Shown: piece by piece, positions 52,995 through 61,486 of the stretch
How positions within the stretch are numbered: the first letter of the stretch is position 1
Layout: each line of letters begins with the position of its first letter
The notes under the pieces: generated by a model
Database searches by the model: none
The model's input: only the letters and a program-made list of their open reading frames with translations
What the model was told of the DNA's origin: nothing
Assembly (NCBI GenBank): GCA_025360645.1
Contig: JANYBT010000056.1
Span: forward strand, 32,264-96,263
DNA from: Acidobacteriaceae bacterium
GTDB lineage: Bacteria > Acidobacteriota > Terriglobia > Terriglobales > Acidobacteriaceae
Direction of reading: 5' to 3'
Length of the DNA stretch: 64,000 bases
Program-made: the position numbers and the translations under genes

Positions 52995-53483
52995 ATGAGC
53001 ACACAAATTATGTCCATGAGAATCGGCTACGGATGGGACTCCCACGAATTCAAGCCCGGCGTTCCCCTGAAGATTGGCGGGGTCGCCCTCCCCCACGACC
53101 AGGGCCTGGCGGGCCATTCCGATGGCGATGTCCTGCTCCATGCCATCACCGACGCTCTACTCGGTGCCATCGCCGCCCCCGACATTGGTGCGTTGTTCCC
53201 GCCCTCTGATCCGCAATGGAAAGGTGCCGACTCGGTGGTGTTTCTACAGGAGGCATTGCGCCGGGTTCGCCTTGCCGGATACGAGATCGTCAATCTCGAC
53301 TCAAGCCTGATCCTGGCCGCGCCCAAAATCGGCCCGCACACCGCCGCCATCCGCGCTCGCGTCGCCGCACTCACTGGCGTGGCTCCAGATTCTGTAGGAA
53401 TCAAGGCGAAAACGCCCGAAGGTATGGGCACCGACAACGCTGCGATCGCCCATGTCGTCGTGCTGCTCACCAACCGAGGCTAG
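52995..53483 (+). CDS. ispF: 2-C-methyl-D-erythritol 2,4-cyclodiphosphate synthase
   Basis: Fifth enzyme of the MEP pathway. The metal ligands are in RIGYGWDSHEF and HSDGDVLLHAITDALLGAIAAPDIGALFPPSD; the C-terminal GIKAKTPEGMGTDNAAIAHVVVLL is typical. The protein is 162 residues from ATG 52995 or 155 from ATG 53016, which matches the usual family start MRIGYG; neither has a good ribosome site. Confidence 0.95.
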   Translation: MSTQIMSMRIGYGWDSHEFKPGVPLKIGGVALPHDQGLAGHSDGDVLLHAITDALLGAIAAPDIGALFPPSDPQWKGADSVVFLQEALRRVRLAGYEIVNLDSSLILAAPKIGPHTAAIRARVAALTGVAPDSVGIKAKTPEGMGTDNAAIAHVVVLLTNRG

Positions 53484-53648
53484 GCGCCAGATTGTCCTTG
53501 GTTTGATTACAGCTGGGATTGCTGCCGCACGGCCGGATACTCCTGAGCGGCTAGAAACTCCCGACCTGATCGATACTGTTGGACCGCTTGATACTCCAGA
53601 CCGGTGGATGGTGCTGCAACGCCCGATCTGGCCTTTGCTTTTGGATGG

Positions 53649-53668
53649 CGCAGCGGTTCACCGCTGCG
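53649..53668 (+). terminator. Hairpin downstream of ispDF
   Basis: CGCAGCGG and CCGCTGCG form an eight-pair stem with the loop TTCA. It is followed by ATAAGGGCCTATTTT, so the T-run is late and short. It could end the ispD-ispF transcript. The rest of 53484-53767 shows no convincing gene on either strand. Confidence 0.4.
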
Positions 53669-53767
53669 ATAAGGGCCTATTTTGAGCATTGGCTTTTAGC
53701 CGCTGCGGGACCTGTCAGCATTCCCCTGCGATTTTTCCGCCAACGATAAAGCCGCCCCGAAGCTCCC

Positions 53768-54520
53768 CTAGCGGACGCTCTCAAACTCCTGCACCAACTC
53801 CCGGCCCCGGGCTCTCGCCGCTTCCACCAACCCGCGAAAAATCGCCCGCGACGGCTCATCCAACTCCACCGACCGTTCTGGATGCCACTGCACTCCCAGC
53901 ACCCAATGTCCCGGCGTGGTGCCTTCCACTGCTTCAATTACGCCATCCGCCGGTGACACCGCCGCAACCCGTAACCCGTCCCCCACCCGCTCCGCCGCCT
54001 GATGATGGCTGGAATTCACCGGGATTTCCGCTGCTCCCACCATGCCCGCCAGCAGCGTCCCAGGCTCGATTTTTGCCTGGTGCGCCACCTCCACCTTGCG
54101 ACCCGACTCATGGTTCACCAGCGAATGGATGTCCTGCACCAGCGTCCCGCTCCGATATACATTCAGTATCTGCGCCCCATAGCAAATCCCCAGGATCGGC
54201 TTCCTCATGTTGTAGGCGTCCTGCAACAGCAGCTCATCCACGGTGTCGCGCCGCATGTCCGCGTCTGCGGTCTGAGGATCGCGCACCGCCGAATATTTCG
54301 CCGGATCCACGTCCGCCCGGCTCCCCGGCAGCAGCACCCCATCACAGCGCTCGATGCGCTTCATCACTTGTTCCGGCGATTCATTCAGCGGAATCCGCAC
54401 CGGCTCGCCTCCGGCCATCGCGACCGCCTGTTCGTATTGCGGCAGCACTCGCTCCGCATAGGCGGGATCGCCCGAGTGCGGCACAGGGATCGCGATTCTT
54501 GGCTTCAGCGCGCTTGTCAT
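53768..54520 (-). CDS. Class I glutamine amidotransferase-like hydrolase (C26, PuuD type)
   Basis: The 250-residue protein belongs to the gamma-glutamyl-GABA hydrolase family. The catalytic Cys is in ILGICYGAQILNVY (residue about 113), with HHQAAERVGDGL and the His-Glu pair in GVQWHPERSVEL completing the triad. No partner synthase domain exists, so it acts alone on gamma-glutamyl compounds; the substrate is not clear. Its start codon lies in the first unit of a tandem-repeat array. Confidence 0.88.
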   Translation of the reverse strand: MTSALKPRIAIPVPHSGDPAYAERVLPQYEQAVAMAGGEPVRIPLNESPEQVMKRIERCDGVLLPGSRADVDPAKYSAVRDPQTADADMRRDTVDELLLQDAYNMRKPILGICYGAQILNVYRSGTLVQDIHSLVNHESGRKVEVAHQAKIEPGTLLAGMVGAAEIPVNSSHHQAAERVGDGLRVAAVSPADGVIEAVEGTTPGHWVLGVQWHPERSVELDEPSRAIFRGLVEAARARGRELVQEFESVR

Positions 54521-54589
54521 CTTACGACTGGCTCATCCCGAATGGCTCATCTTGCGACTGGCTCATCTTATGATTGCTTATGACTGGCT
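54518..54589 (+). repeat. Imperfect tandem repeats between two minus-strand genes
   Basis: Units CATCTTACGACTGGCT (54518), CATCCCGAATGGCT (54534), CATCTTGCGACTGGCT (54548) and an expanded CATCTTATGATTGCT-type unit up to 54589. The first unit includes the start codon of the C26 gene and the last one the stop of the small membrane protein gene. The ATCTTRC core also ends the repeats at 19899-19958. Confidence 0.75.
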
Positions 54590-54877
54590 CGACCGGGCAA
54601 TTCCCGCCAGCACCCGCATCTGCCGGTAGCGCTTCACTTCGAACACCGTCGCCACCATCAGCACTATCGGCGCCACCGACATTGCCACCGGCAACGCTAC
54701 ATGCCGGTACGCATACGCTGCATCCGGCGCCACCCCGTGCAGCTTGGCGCTGACCATCACACCCGCAATCCCCAGCAGCAACGATACCGCGAACGACAGT
54801 AGCGTTAACAGAAAGGTCACCACCAGCACTCGAAACCCAACGCCGATCCAGCCTGGTTTTCTCGGCGAACCTTGCAT
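54578..54877 (-). CDS. Small membrane protein of unknown function
   Basis: Not recognised. The 99-residue protein has two strong membrane helices, about residues 15-43 (VLVVTFLLTLLSFAVSLLLGI) and 61-80 (VALPVAMSVAPIVLMVATVFEV), with a basic C-terminal tail. It is encoded 57 bases upstream of the C26 hydrolase on the same strand and divergent from the hypothetical gene at 54936. The stop codon lies within a tandem-repeat array. Confidence 0.65.
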   Translation of the reverse strand: MQGSPRKPGWIGVGFRVLVVTFLLTLLSFAVSLLLGIAGVMVSAKLHGVAPDAAYAYRHVALPVAMSVAPIVLMVATVFEVKRYRQMRVLAGIARSSQS

Positions 54878-54921
54878 AAATCCATCCTACACTGGCTCCG
54901 ACCATCCCCCACGTCCCTGCG

Positions 54922-54928
54922 TTACAAT
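54922..54928 (+). promoter_or_regulatory. TTACAAT box seven bases before the gene at 54936
   Basis: GCGTTACAAT is followed by seven bases and ATG 54936. An alternative ATG at 54927 overlaps the box and would not be in the message if the box is used. The spacing matches the other start-proximal boxes. Confidence 0.5.
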
Positions 54929-54935
54929 GAATGCT

Positions 54936-55673
54936 ATGTCCTCTGTCGTCTCGGCGATTACCCGGGCTCCTGCGGAAATCGTCCGCCAGACCCCGGTTTC
55001 GCAAGCTCCCAACGGCATCTGTTACGCCTCTGCCGGAGAAACCACCATCCCCGAGTCTGACATTGACCGCATGGTCGCCGCGGTGCCCCACCTCGCCGCC
55101 GCCGGCCTGTCTCGCAAGGCCTATTATTTCGTGCCCCTTACCATCAGCCAGGATGATGAAATCGTCATCGCCGACCGTTATGACGTGGCCCTCAGCGACA
55201 ACGCCGTCTGCCACCGCAACCTCACTCTCGGCGACTCGCAGTGCGTCTTCATTTCCACTCGCTTGATGGACGATAAGTTCTCCGTCGCCTTCGAATTCTT
55301 CATCAACATTGGACACGCCTTGGTGGAGACCGTCGGCGTCTCCCAGGAATTCTCCGACCTGGTCTGGAAACAGGCCGAGTCCTCGGTGCGCGGCGAGACT
55401 TCGCTCGACGCCTGGGACTTCCGCAAGCTCGCCACCGCCTCAACCGGCGACACCGAAAAACACAAGACCGACTACCTCGCCTCTGCCTTCGCCGATTCGA
55501 TTTCCATCTATCTTCTCTCCCTCTTCATCGACGTCGATTACTACGACCTGCGGGAGCGCGACTATCCGCTGCTGGCGCCCCCCGCCCTGGCCGACCGTCT
55601 GCGTAAAGTCGCCGAACTCTTCCCCCCCAATCCCGGGTTTGACTTCGCCGTGTATTACAAACGCAGAAGCTAG
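54936..55673 (+). CDS. Conserved-looking hypothetical protein
   Basis: Not recognised. The 245-residue cytosolic protein has no signal peptide or membrane helix. Segments such as AYYFVPLTISQDDEIVIADRYDVALS, CVFISTRLMDDKFSVAFEFFINIGHALVETVGV and IYLLSLFIDVDYYDLRERDYPLL look well folded. The C-terminal end RLRKVAELFPPNPGFDFAVYY has a diverged second copy 1.6 kb downstream (57204-57300). The start is placed at ATG 54936 behind a promoter-like box. Two envelope genes follow on the same strand after a 124-base gap. Confidence 0.72.
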   Translation: MSSVVSAITRAPAEIVRQTPVSQAPNGICYASAGETTIPESDIDRMVAAVPHLAAAGLSRKAYYFVPLTISQDDEIVIADRYDVALSDNAVCHRNLTLGDSQCVFISTRLMDDKFSVAFEFFINIGHALVETVGVSQEFSDLVWKQAESSVRGETSLDAWDFRKLATASTGDTEKHKTDYLASAFADSISIYLLSLFIDVDYYDLRERDYPLLAPPALADRLRKVAELFPPNPGFDFAVYYKRRS

Positions 55674-55797
55674 ACTGCCGGCCTTGCTGAATTAAACCTT
55701 GCCTTTTACCCCCTCCCGCAGTAACTTCTCTGTGAACGCCGTTTCTTGCGAGACGATTCGTGTCTGCGGGTGTCTCCTCCCGCACTGCGGAGGAAAA

Positions 55798-56769
55798 ATG
55801 TCGAACTCCAGTCTGAAGGTCGTGCGGTTCCGCGTGGTTCCTCCAATCATCATCGCCGCCGCGTTGGCGGCCCTCCTCATCCTCCCCGGATGTGCCACCA
55901 ATCGCTACCAGGCTCCCGTCACCAGCTTTCAAGCGACCACCCAGCAAACCGTGAACGTGCTGAGCGACTTCTATGCTTCCCGCAACTCCTACGAAATCGA
56001 CGCCTACTTGCAAACCGTGGCCGCCGATCCCAGCTTTGCCGTACTGACCGTGGATGCCCAGGGCGCACCCACTCCCTTGGGCAAACCCGTCTTCTCTCCA
56101 CTCGCCATCAAGGCCCGGCTCGATGCCCTCAATCTGGTCGGCATTTACGCCAGCCGCCTCAGTGACTTGGCCACCAGTGACGCTCCCGCCCAATTCCAGA
56201 GCGCTTCCACCCTGCTGGGACAAAACTTCTCGTCTCTGGACACGACTTTTCAGAAATTCGCGCGCACCGCCGACCCCACCGCGCAAAAATACGCCGGCCC
56301 CGTCACAAGTTTGATTGGCACCATCGGGCAGATGTATCTCGAACGCAAGCGCGAGGAACTCGTCGCCAAGGCCATCAAGGACGGCGCCCCTCAGGTGGAT
56401 ACCATTCTTTCTCTGGTCCGGGATGACATGGACACCATCTTTTCGCTCCAAGTTACCACCGGAGCCAGCGAAAAGCTCGCGGTCATGGCCGTGGCTTACA
56501 ACAACGAGCGCGCCAACCTGTCTTATGAGCAGCGCCTGAATCGCCTCATGCAAATCAAAGCGGCCAGTACTGAAGCCGCGGCGAGTGTGGGCTCCGCTCC
56601 CTCCGGCGTGGTTACTTCCATGCTGGCGGCGCACCATGCCTTGGTCCAGCTCGCCAACTCACCGCCCAAAACGCGAATCAACAGCTTGGCGCAGCTGAAT
56701 TCCGCCCTGGTGCAATGGACCAATCAGATTCAAAGCGTTGCCGCTCAGGTCAAGATCCTTGTGCACTAA
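55798..56769 (+). CDS. Predicted lipoprotein, mostly alpha-helical, unknown function
   Basis: Not recognised. A lipoprotein signal ends at the lipobox LILPGC (Cys at about residue 31), so the mature protein is anchored in a membrane. The remaining 290 residues are rich in Ala, Leu, Gln and Asp with long helical stretches (STLLGQNFSSLDTTFQKFART, EKLAVMAVAYNNERANLSYE, LAQLNSALVQWTNQIQSVAA). ATG 55798 has GGAGGAAA upstream. The next small gene starts 27 bases later, and both probably form one operon. Confidence 0.75.
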   Translation: MSNSSLKVVRFRVVPPIIIAAALAALLILPGCATNRYQAPVTSFQATTQQTVNVLSDFYASRNSYEIDAYLQTVAADPSFAVLTVDAQGAPTPLGKPVFSPLAIKARLDALNLVGIYASRLSDLATSDAPAQFQSASTLLGQNFSSLDTTFQKFARTADPTAQKYAGPVTSLIGTIGQMYLERKREELVAKAIKDGAPQVDTILSLVRDDMDTIFSLQVTTGASEKLAVMAVAYNNERANLSYEQRLNRLMQIKAASTEAAASVGSAPSGVVTSMLAAHHALVQLANSPPKTRINSLAQLNSALVQWTNQIQSVAAQVKILVH

Positions 56770-56796
56770 AGTTTCTGACTTCCAGAAGGGCACTCT

Positions 56797-57123
56797 ATGA
56801 TCAAAGTCGATACCACGACCCTCGCCGATATCGTGAATCAGTGTTTCGGGTGCGCCACCGATGGCCGCTTCACGCCCGTGCAGCAACAAGCCTTTCTCAC
56901 CGATGGAAAACGCCTGCGCGGTCTGCTCATGAACCTGCTATCCGCCCAATTCAGCGATGGCACGCATGCAGTCCTCGACGCCAACATCCAACTGGATCGC
57001 ATGAATACCCAACTCACCGACTCCATCGCCGTCCTCGCCCATGCCTCCCAGGTCATGGCTGACGTGGCCGCACTGGTGGGCAATCTGGACAAGCTGTTGG
57101 GCATCGCCACTGGCTTTTTGTAA
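56797..57123 (+). CDS. Small hypothetical protein next to the lipoprotein gene
   Basis: Not recognised. The 108-residue acidic protein has no signal peptide. It looks all-alpha, with GRFTPVQQQAFLTDGKRLRG and a C-terminal helix QVMADVAALVGNLDKLLGIA that could form a coiled coil. Its position directly behind the lipoprotein gene and before a multi-span membrane protein gene suggests a joint function. Codon use is like the neighbours. Confidence 0.65.
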   Translation: MIKVDTTTLADIVNQCFGCATDGRFTPVQQQAFLTDGKRLRGLLMNLLSAQFSDGTHAVLDANIQLDRMNTQLTDSIAVLAHASQVMADVAALVGNLDKLLGIATGFL

Positions 57124-57456
57124 TCTCGAACCGCAGCCGGACCGCCTCCACCGTTACAACGGCGCAGCGGGGAAATCCTAACGCTTGTCCCGCCCAGCAG
57201 ACAAACCCCGCCCCTGCCGAACGCCTGCGCACAATCGCCGAACTTTCCCTCCCCAACCCTCGGTTTGATTTCGCGGCACGTTACAAACCCAGCCCCTTAG
57301 AAAAGGGTTTTCCTCCGCCTTCGCGTTCTCTCTACCAGACGCCCTACACAGCCGCTACAGTTCTTCACCAACTATCGCTGGCGGTAGTCAGGTTCGCGTC
57401 CGGCAGGATTGCGCGCCACTATCGGATCCCGCCAGACCAGGAAAGGTGGATCACCT
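57124..57456 (+). other. Non-coding gap holding a diverged copy of a gene 3' end
   Basis: In the frame of base 57204, codons up to the TAG at 57298-57300 read NPAPAERLRTIAELSLPNPRFDFAARYKPSP in two overlapping parts (NPAPAERLRTIAEL and SLPNPRFDFAARYKPSP), which parallels the end of the gene at 54936 (ADRLRKVAEL, FPPNPGFDFAVYYKRRS). Nucleotide identity is roughly three quarters by eye. No start codon or upstream homology is visible, so it is a fragment. Bases 57301-57456 show only the leader of the next gene. Confidence 0.6.
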
Positions 57457-58671
57457 ATGTATCTCAAGCCGCTCTTCGCTTCGACGTTATTTCTGTTGCT
57501 CCTTTTCGCCTCCGCCAGCACCCGTGCAGCCGACGCCCCACCCGCGCGCTGGGATAATGCTCGCATTGACGACATCGCCGACGACCGATCTTCCCTCACC
57601 GTCACGGAGTGCCCCACCGCGACTGCCGAGGGCAAGCCGGACCGGACGCAGTGCCGCGGTGAGCGCTCGGTGAAGACTCTGTCCGTTGAAGCCGCGCTCC
57701 GCCCCGAACTCAAGAGCTATCTAAAGGGCGACCACGTCAATATCACCTTCGGCGATAAGAAGGTGCCGACGCCGGAGAAATCCGTTGCTGAGAAAACCGC
57801 AGCTGCCGAAAAAGTCGACGCCGCCAAACTCCTTGCCGCAACTAAAAAAGAATGCAAAGACAAGCCGCCCGACGCTCCCAAGCCTGCCGAACCCGCTCCC
57901 GCCAAAACGCTGGACGGCGACTTGAAATCCATGACCATCGTCACCGCTTCGGTGGATTCTGGCACCCGCATCTGGGTCCTGTCTCTGGCCGCGGGGCTGC
58001 TGTTTCTTTTCGCCGCACTGGTCAGCTTGTTCAAACCGCTACGCTTCCTCATCGGGCAAGACGGCCGCTACAGTAACTCCAAAACTCAAATCGCCCTATG
58101 GTTCTGGATTGTCCTTGCCACCTATCTGTCCACCGTCTATCTCCGGATGTGCACGCTGGGCTGGGATTTCTTCGGCAGCGTCAACATTCCGAAAAACCTG
58201 TTGCTGATTAGCGGCATGAGCGCCATTACTTACGGCGGCGCAAAAGCCATCACCACCGCCAAAGCCGACGCCGCCAACGACAAACAGGCCCAATCTCAGG
58301 CTGCGCAAGCCGCCCTCGCTCACACCCCAGCCTCCAGCGGCGCAGATGCCGAGGCCAGGGTTAAGCTCGCCGCCATGGTCACGGCCGCACCCCCGAAAAA
58401 GACATCGCAGCCCCCCGCCCAGGCCAGTTTCCTCAAGGACCTCACCCAGAACGACACTGGTGCCTTCGACCTCGGCGATTTCCAAATGCTCACCATCACG
58501 GTGATCGCTGTGGGCATGTATGTCACCCTGGTTTTCAATTTTCTCGGCTTGCTGGAAGCCCGCCATATCGCCGACCTGCCCAACGTCGACACCACCATCC
58601 TCGGCGTCTTCGTCCTCGGACACAGCGCGTACTTGGCCAAGAAAGCGGGGGGCAACCTCGGCTCCTCGTAG
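57457..58671 (+). CDS. Multi-span membrane protein with signal peptide, unknown function
   Basis: Not recognised. The 404-residue protein has a cleavable-looking signal (FASTLFLLLLFASASTRAA), a periplasmic region of about 150 residues rich in Lys, Ala and Pro, and about five membrane helices: ILSL-type at 180, ALWFWIVLATYLSTVYL at 213, LLLISGMSAITYGGAKAI at 250, LTITVIAVGMYVTLVFNFLGL at 350 and TTILGVFVLGHSAYLAKKA at 385. A soluble Ala-rich loop lies between helices 3 and 4. The AGGAAAGG site lies ahead of ATG 57457. Confidence 0.75.
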   Translation: MYLKPLFASTLFLLLLFASASTRAADAPPARWDNARIDDIADDRSSLTVTECPTATAEGKPDRTQCRGERSVKTLSVEAALRPELKSYLKGDHVNITFGDKKVPTPEKSVAEKTAAAEKVDAAKLLAATKKECKDKPPDAPKPAEPAPAKTLDGDLKSMTIVTASVDSGTRIWVLSLAAGLLFLFAALVSLFKPLRFLIGQDGRYSNSKTQIALWFWIVLATYLSTVYLRMCTLGWDFFGSVNIPKNLLLISGMSAITYGGAKAITTAKADAANDKQAQSQAAQAALAHTPASSGADAEARVKLAAMVTAAPPKKTSQPPAQASFLKDLTQNDTGAFDLGDFQMLTITVIAVGMYVTLVFNFLGLLEARHIADLPNVDTTILGVFVLGHSAYLAKKAGGNLGSS

Positions 58672-58787
58672 TGGTTCCGTTGCTGATCACACTGGGCGTT
58701 GGTACACCCCGCCCATCGACCTGACGGCGCAGGCTCGTGCCAACACGTTTCTGCTGATGCAGGAGATGTTTGCGCCATAGGCCGCCG

Positions 58788-59789
58788 CTAGCGCACCACA
58801 AATTTCATCACAGCCCCATTCGCGCCCACCCCGAATATCACGCCATCCCGGGCCGCGCTCACTGCATTCAGGTTCAACTCCCAAACTTTCCGCGCAACCG
58901 TCTCGTGCTCGTCGAACCAAACCGCCCGCGCCGTCCCGACTGCCAGCACGTCCTTGCCGCCGAATGCGACCGCCGAAAAGTAGCTCTGAGGCTGCAACGC
59001 CGACAGCGTCCACGTCGCCCCACCATCTCCGCTGAAACCAACATTCGCCGCGCCCGCCGCGGGCTGCTTGTAATCTCCGCCCACGATCACTCCGTGCTTG
59101 GCATCGCGAAACGCGACGGAGAATACTCCCGCCGACTCCGCTCCATGCGTGATGGGCGCATCCGCCACTCGCCAACTCTTGCCGCGATCGCCCGACCGGA
59201 ACACTCGCGCCGCCTTTCCCCCGGTCACGAACCAGGCGCGCTTCCTGCCCTGGGTCGTGAGGCAACTTCCACTCGCGGCAAACGCCCCTTCCCCCTCCAT
59301 CGCAGCCGGCCCAGTCAATTCGTTCCACTGCTTCCCCCCATCCGAAGTTGTGAGCACTCCGAACTTCCCCTTCACCGGATCTCCCATCGCAATGCCGTGC
59401 TCGCTATCCCAGAACCCCATACAGTCCCAGAATCCTGCCGGATCGTGGTTGGTGAGTTGCACTGTCCAGTGCCCTCCGCCATCGGTCGTCTTGTAAATGC
59501 GCGACTGCTCGCCAGGCCCCGCGCTCAGCAAGTATGCCGTGTCTGCGCTAAACCCCTCGACATCCCGAAAGTCCAGACCTTCCGCGCCCGGCACCTGCGC
59601 CGCTTTCCAGGTGCGTCCTCCATCCCGAGTTCGCAAATACGTTCCATGAGTCCCGCTCGCCCACACCACTTGCGCCGACACCGCGCTCACCCCGCGCAGC
59701 GTCTCCGTCGTGTGGCTCTGCAGGACGGTATATTCCTGCGCCCACCCGCAGCCCATTAGAAAAAAGGCAGTCACCCAACACAATCGCAT
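58788..59789 (-). CDS. Secreted YCF48-like beta-propeller
   Basis: The 333-residue protein has a lipoprotein- or signal-type N terminus ([18 protein letters not shown]) and repeated blades with the Asp-box-like signature [50 protein letters not shown] and [11 protein letters not shown]. This is typical of the photosystem-II-stability (YCF48/BNR) type propellers, found widely in non-photosynthetic bacteria as binding proteins. A CTACAAT box lies six bases before ATG 59789. Confidence 0.88.
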   Translation of the reverse strand: MRLCWVTAFFLMGCGWAQEYTVLQSHTTETLRGVSAVSAQVVWASGTHGTYLRTRDGGRTWKAAQVPGAEGLDFRDVEGFSADTAYLLSAGPGEQSRIYKTTDGGGHWTVQLTNHDPAGFWDCMGFWDSEHGIAMGDPVKGKFGVLTTSDGGKQWNELTGPAAMEGEGAFAASGSCLTTQGRKRAWFVTGGKAARVFRSGDRGKSWRVADAPITHGAESAGVFSVAFRDAKHGVIVGGDYKQPAAGAANVGFSGDGGATWTLSALQPQSYFSAVAFGGKDVLAVGTARAVWFDEHETVARKVWELNLNAVSAARDGVIFGVGANGAVMKFVVR

Positions 59790-59795
59790 GCTGGG

Positions 59796-59801
59796 ATTGT
59801 A
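59796..59801 (-). promoter_or_regulatory. TACAAT box six bases before the YCF48-like gene start
   Basis: On the minus strand CTACAAT is followed by CCCAGC and ATG 59789. This is the shortest spacing of the series and again excludes a normal ribosome site. Confidence 0.5.
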
Positions 59802-59854
59802 GAGGGCTCAACGGCGGCTCCGAAACAAGCGTTACACTGCACTCAGGAATTCCT

Positions 59855-60550
59855 ATGAAATTTCCTCCACCCAATCTCATCCCGCTCGACTTTCAGCGCC
59901 TTTCGCCCCAACAACAATCCGCGCAAGCCGGTCAGTTCTACCAAACCATGCTGCGCCGTCGCACCGTCCGCGATTTCTCTTCCGCTCCCGTCCCCCTCGA
60001 ACTTATCGAGACCGCCATCCGCACTGCCGCCACCGCGCCCTCGGGAGCGAACCGCCAGCCCTGGAAGTTCGTGGTCGTTTCCGATCCCGCCATCAAAACC
60101 AAAATTCGCGCTGCTGCCGAAGAAGAAGAACGCGCCTTCTATGAGCACCGTGCGCCCGACGATTGGCTCGAGGCCCTCGCCCCTCTCGGCACCGACTGGC
60201 GCAAGGAATTCCTCGAAACCGCGCCCTACTTGATTGTCGTCTTCCGCGAAGACTACATGCTCAAGACTGGCGCGACCGGGGAAGAGATCAAATCCAAGAA
60301 TTACTACGTGATGGAGTCCGTCGGAATTGCCTGCGGATTTCTGCTGGCCGCCTTGCATCTGGCCGGCCTGGCGACTCTCACCCACACCCCCAGCCCCATG
60401 GGATTCCTCTGCGACATTCTGGCGCGCCCCAAGAACGAAAAGCCGTATCTGCTGATTCCCGTTGGCTTCCCCGCAGCTGCCGCGCAGGTGCCGGACATCC
60501 AGAAGAAACCGCTGAGCGAAGTGTTGCAGTTGGACCCAGGGCGTTCCTGA
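59855..60550 (+). CDS. Nitroreductase-family flavoprotein
   Basis: FMN-dependent oxidoreductase fold. The 231-residue protein has [22 protein letters not shown] and [15 protein letters not shown] (FMN phosphate-binding region), a lid segment [19 protein letters not shown], and [35 protein letters not shown]. The layout is closer to the iodotyrosine-deiodinase branch than to classic nitroreductases, so the substrate is open. A TTACACT box (59832) and AGGA lie before ATG 59855. Confidence 0.88.
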   Translation: MKFPPPNLIPLDFQRLSPQQQSAQAGQFYQTMLRRRTVRDFSSAPVPLELIETAIRTAATAPSGANRQPWKFVVVSDPAIKTKIRAAAEEEERAFYEHRAPDDWLEALAPLGTDWRKEFLETAPYLIVVFREDYMLKTGATGEEIKSKNYYVMESVGIACGFLLAALHLAGLATLTHTPSPMGFLCDILARPKNEKPYLLIPVGFPAAAAQVPDIQKKPLSEVLQLDPGRS

Positions 60551-60578
60551 CCCGGGCCCATTTTCCCGGTAGATTAAG

Positions 60579-60623
60579 ATGAAAGCAGCCGAAGACTCTG
60601 GGCGGCAACGAGGCAGAGGTTGA
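60579..60623 (+). CDS. Possible 14-codon leader peptide overlapping the cdaA start
   Basis: ATG 60579 opens a frame for MKAAEDSGRQRGRG and its TGA overlaps the TTG start of cdaA (TTGA). A TAGATT box lies just before it. The overlap would allow translational coupling, but no conservation evidence is available and a frame this short can occur by chance. Confidence 0.3.
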   Translation: MKAAEDSGRQRGRG

Positions 60624-61486
60624 ACCAGTTCTGGGCAGGACCCCACATCACGGTGGTGTCGGTAATCGACATCCTGCTGGTCGCAGCGATCATCTACCAG
60701 TTTCTGGTTTTGATCCGCGGCACCCGGGCGGTACCCATGCTGGTGGGCGTGGTGCTGCTGGCGCTGGGCTTCTACTTTGCGCGGATTGGTGAGCTCTCGG
60801 CGCTGAACTGGTTAATTAGCACTCTCCTGCCCTATGTCGTGTTTGCCCTCATCGTGGTCTTCCAGCCAGAAATTCGTAATGCCCTCGCCGACCTGGGCTC
60901 GCTGGTCTCGCTGCGCAATTCTTCCGCCTCCCAAGCCGGCGCCTACGACGACATTGTGCTGGCCACCAACTTGTTTTCGCAAAATCAGACTGGCGCTTTG
61001 GTGGTGATTGAACGCGAGATCGGACTGCGCACCTTCATTGAAAGCGGTGTCCCCCTCGACGCCCGGATGACTTACGAATTGCTGGCCACCCTGTTCCGGC
61101 CCAGCGGCCCGCTCCATGATGGCGCCGTGATTGTGCGCAAAGACCGCATCGCCGCCGCCGCCTGTTTCCTGCCCCTCTCCATGAATCCCGTACTGTCCAT
61201 TCAGATGGGAACGCGGCATCGCGCGGGAATTGGCATCACCGAAGAAACCGACGCGGTGGCGGTGATCGTCTCCGAAGAAACCGGCAGCATCAGCCTGGCC
61301 GTCGGCGGCGAGATCGAGCGCGACATTTCCATTGAGCTCTTGCGTGAGCGCCTCAGCACCCTGCTGGGCCGGTATGTGGGGGCGGCGACCTTGCCCACCA
61401 TGCATCGCGAAGACGAAGCCGCCGTCATCAACACCGGCATCGCCGAAGACGATTCCAGCGCGGAGGGCGTGGCGCACCATGACTGA
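60620..61486 (+). CDS. cdaA: Diadenylate cyclase CdaA
   Basis: Makes cyclic di-AMP from two ATP. The 288-residue protein has three N-terminal membrane helices (IDILLVAAIIYQFLVLIRGTRA, then two more to about residue 80) and a DAC domain with the catalytic motifs LHDGAVIV (near residue 167) and GTRHRAGIGITEE (near 195). The TTG start is chosen because it gives the usual CdaA N terminus and has GAGG upstream. The gene order cdaA-cdaR-glmM is conserved in many bacteria and links cyclic di-AMP to cell-wall precursor synthesis. Confidence 0.96.
   Translation: MNQFWAGPHITVVSVIDILLVAAIIYQFLVLIRGTRAVPMLVGVVLLALGFYFARIGELSALNWLISTLLPYVVFALIVVFQPEIRNALADLGSLVSLRNSSASQAGAYDDIVLATNLFSQNQTGALVVIEREIGLRTFIESGVPLDARMTYELLATLFRPSGPLHDGAVIVRKDRIAAAACFLPLSMNPVLSIQMGTRHRAGIGITEETDAVAVIVSEETGSISLAVGGEIERDISIELLRERLSTLLGRYVGAATLPTMHREDEAAVINTGIAEDDSSAEGVAHHD

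Noticed and set aside
53484..53685. Open frame on the plus strand behind ispF
   Set aside because: It overlaps the end of ispF, has low-complexity Pro/Thr/Leu composition, no ribosome site and no recognisable domain.
57438..57456. GGTGGATCACCT before ATG 57457 resembles the conserved 3' end of 16S rRNA
   Set aside because: The match is about ten bases with no rRNA sequence around it. Chance is sufficient.
58672..58780. Coding-looking peptide ADHTGRWYTPPIDLTAQARA ending at TAG 58778-58780 behind the membrane protein gene
   Set aside because: No start codon in this frame near its beginning, and no evidence that the preceding gene shifts into it. It could be a C-terminal remnant, but nothing supports that beyond composition.
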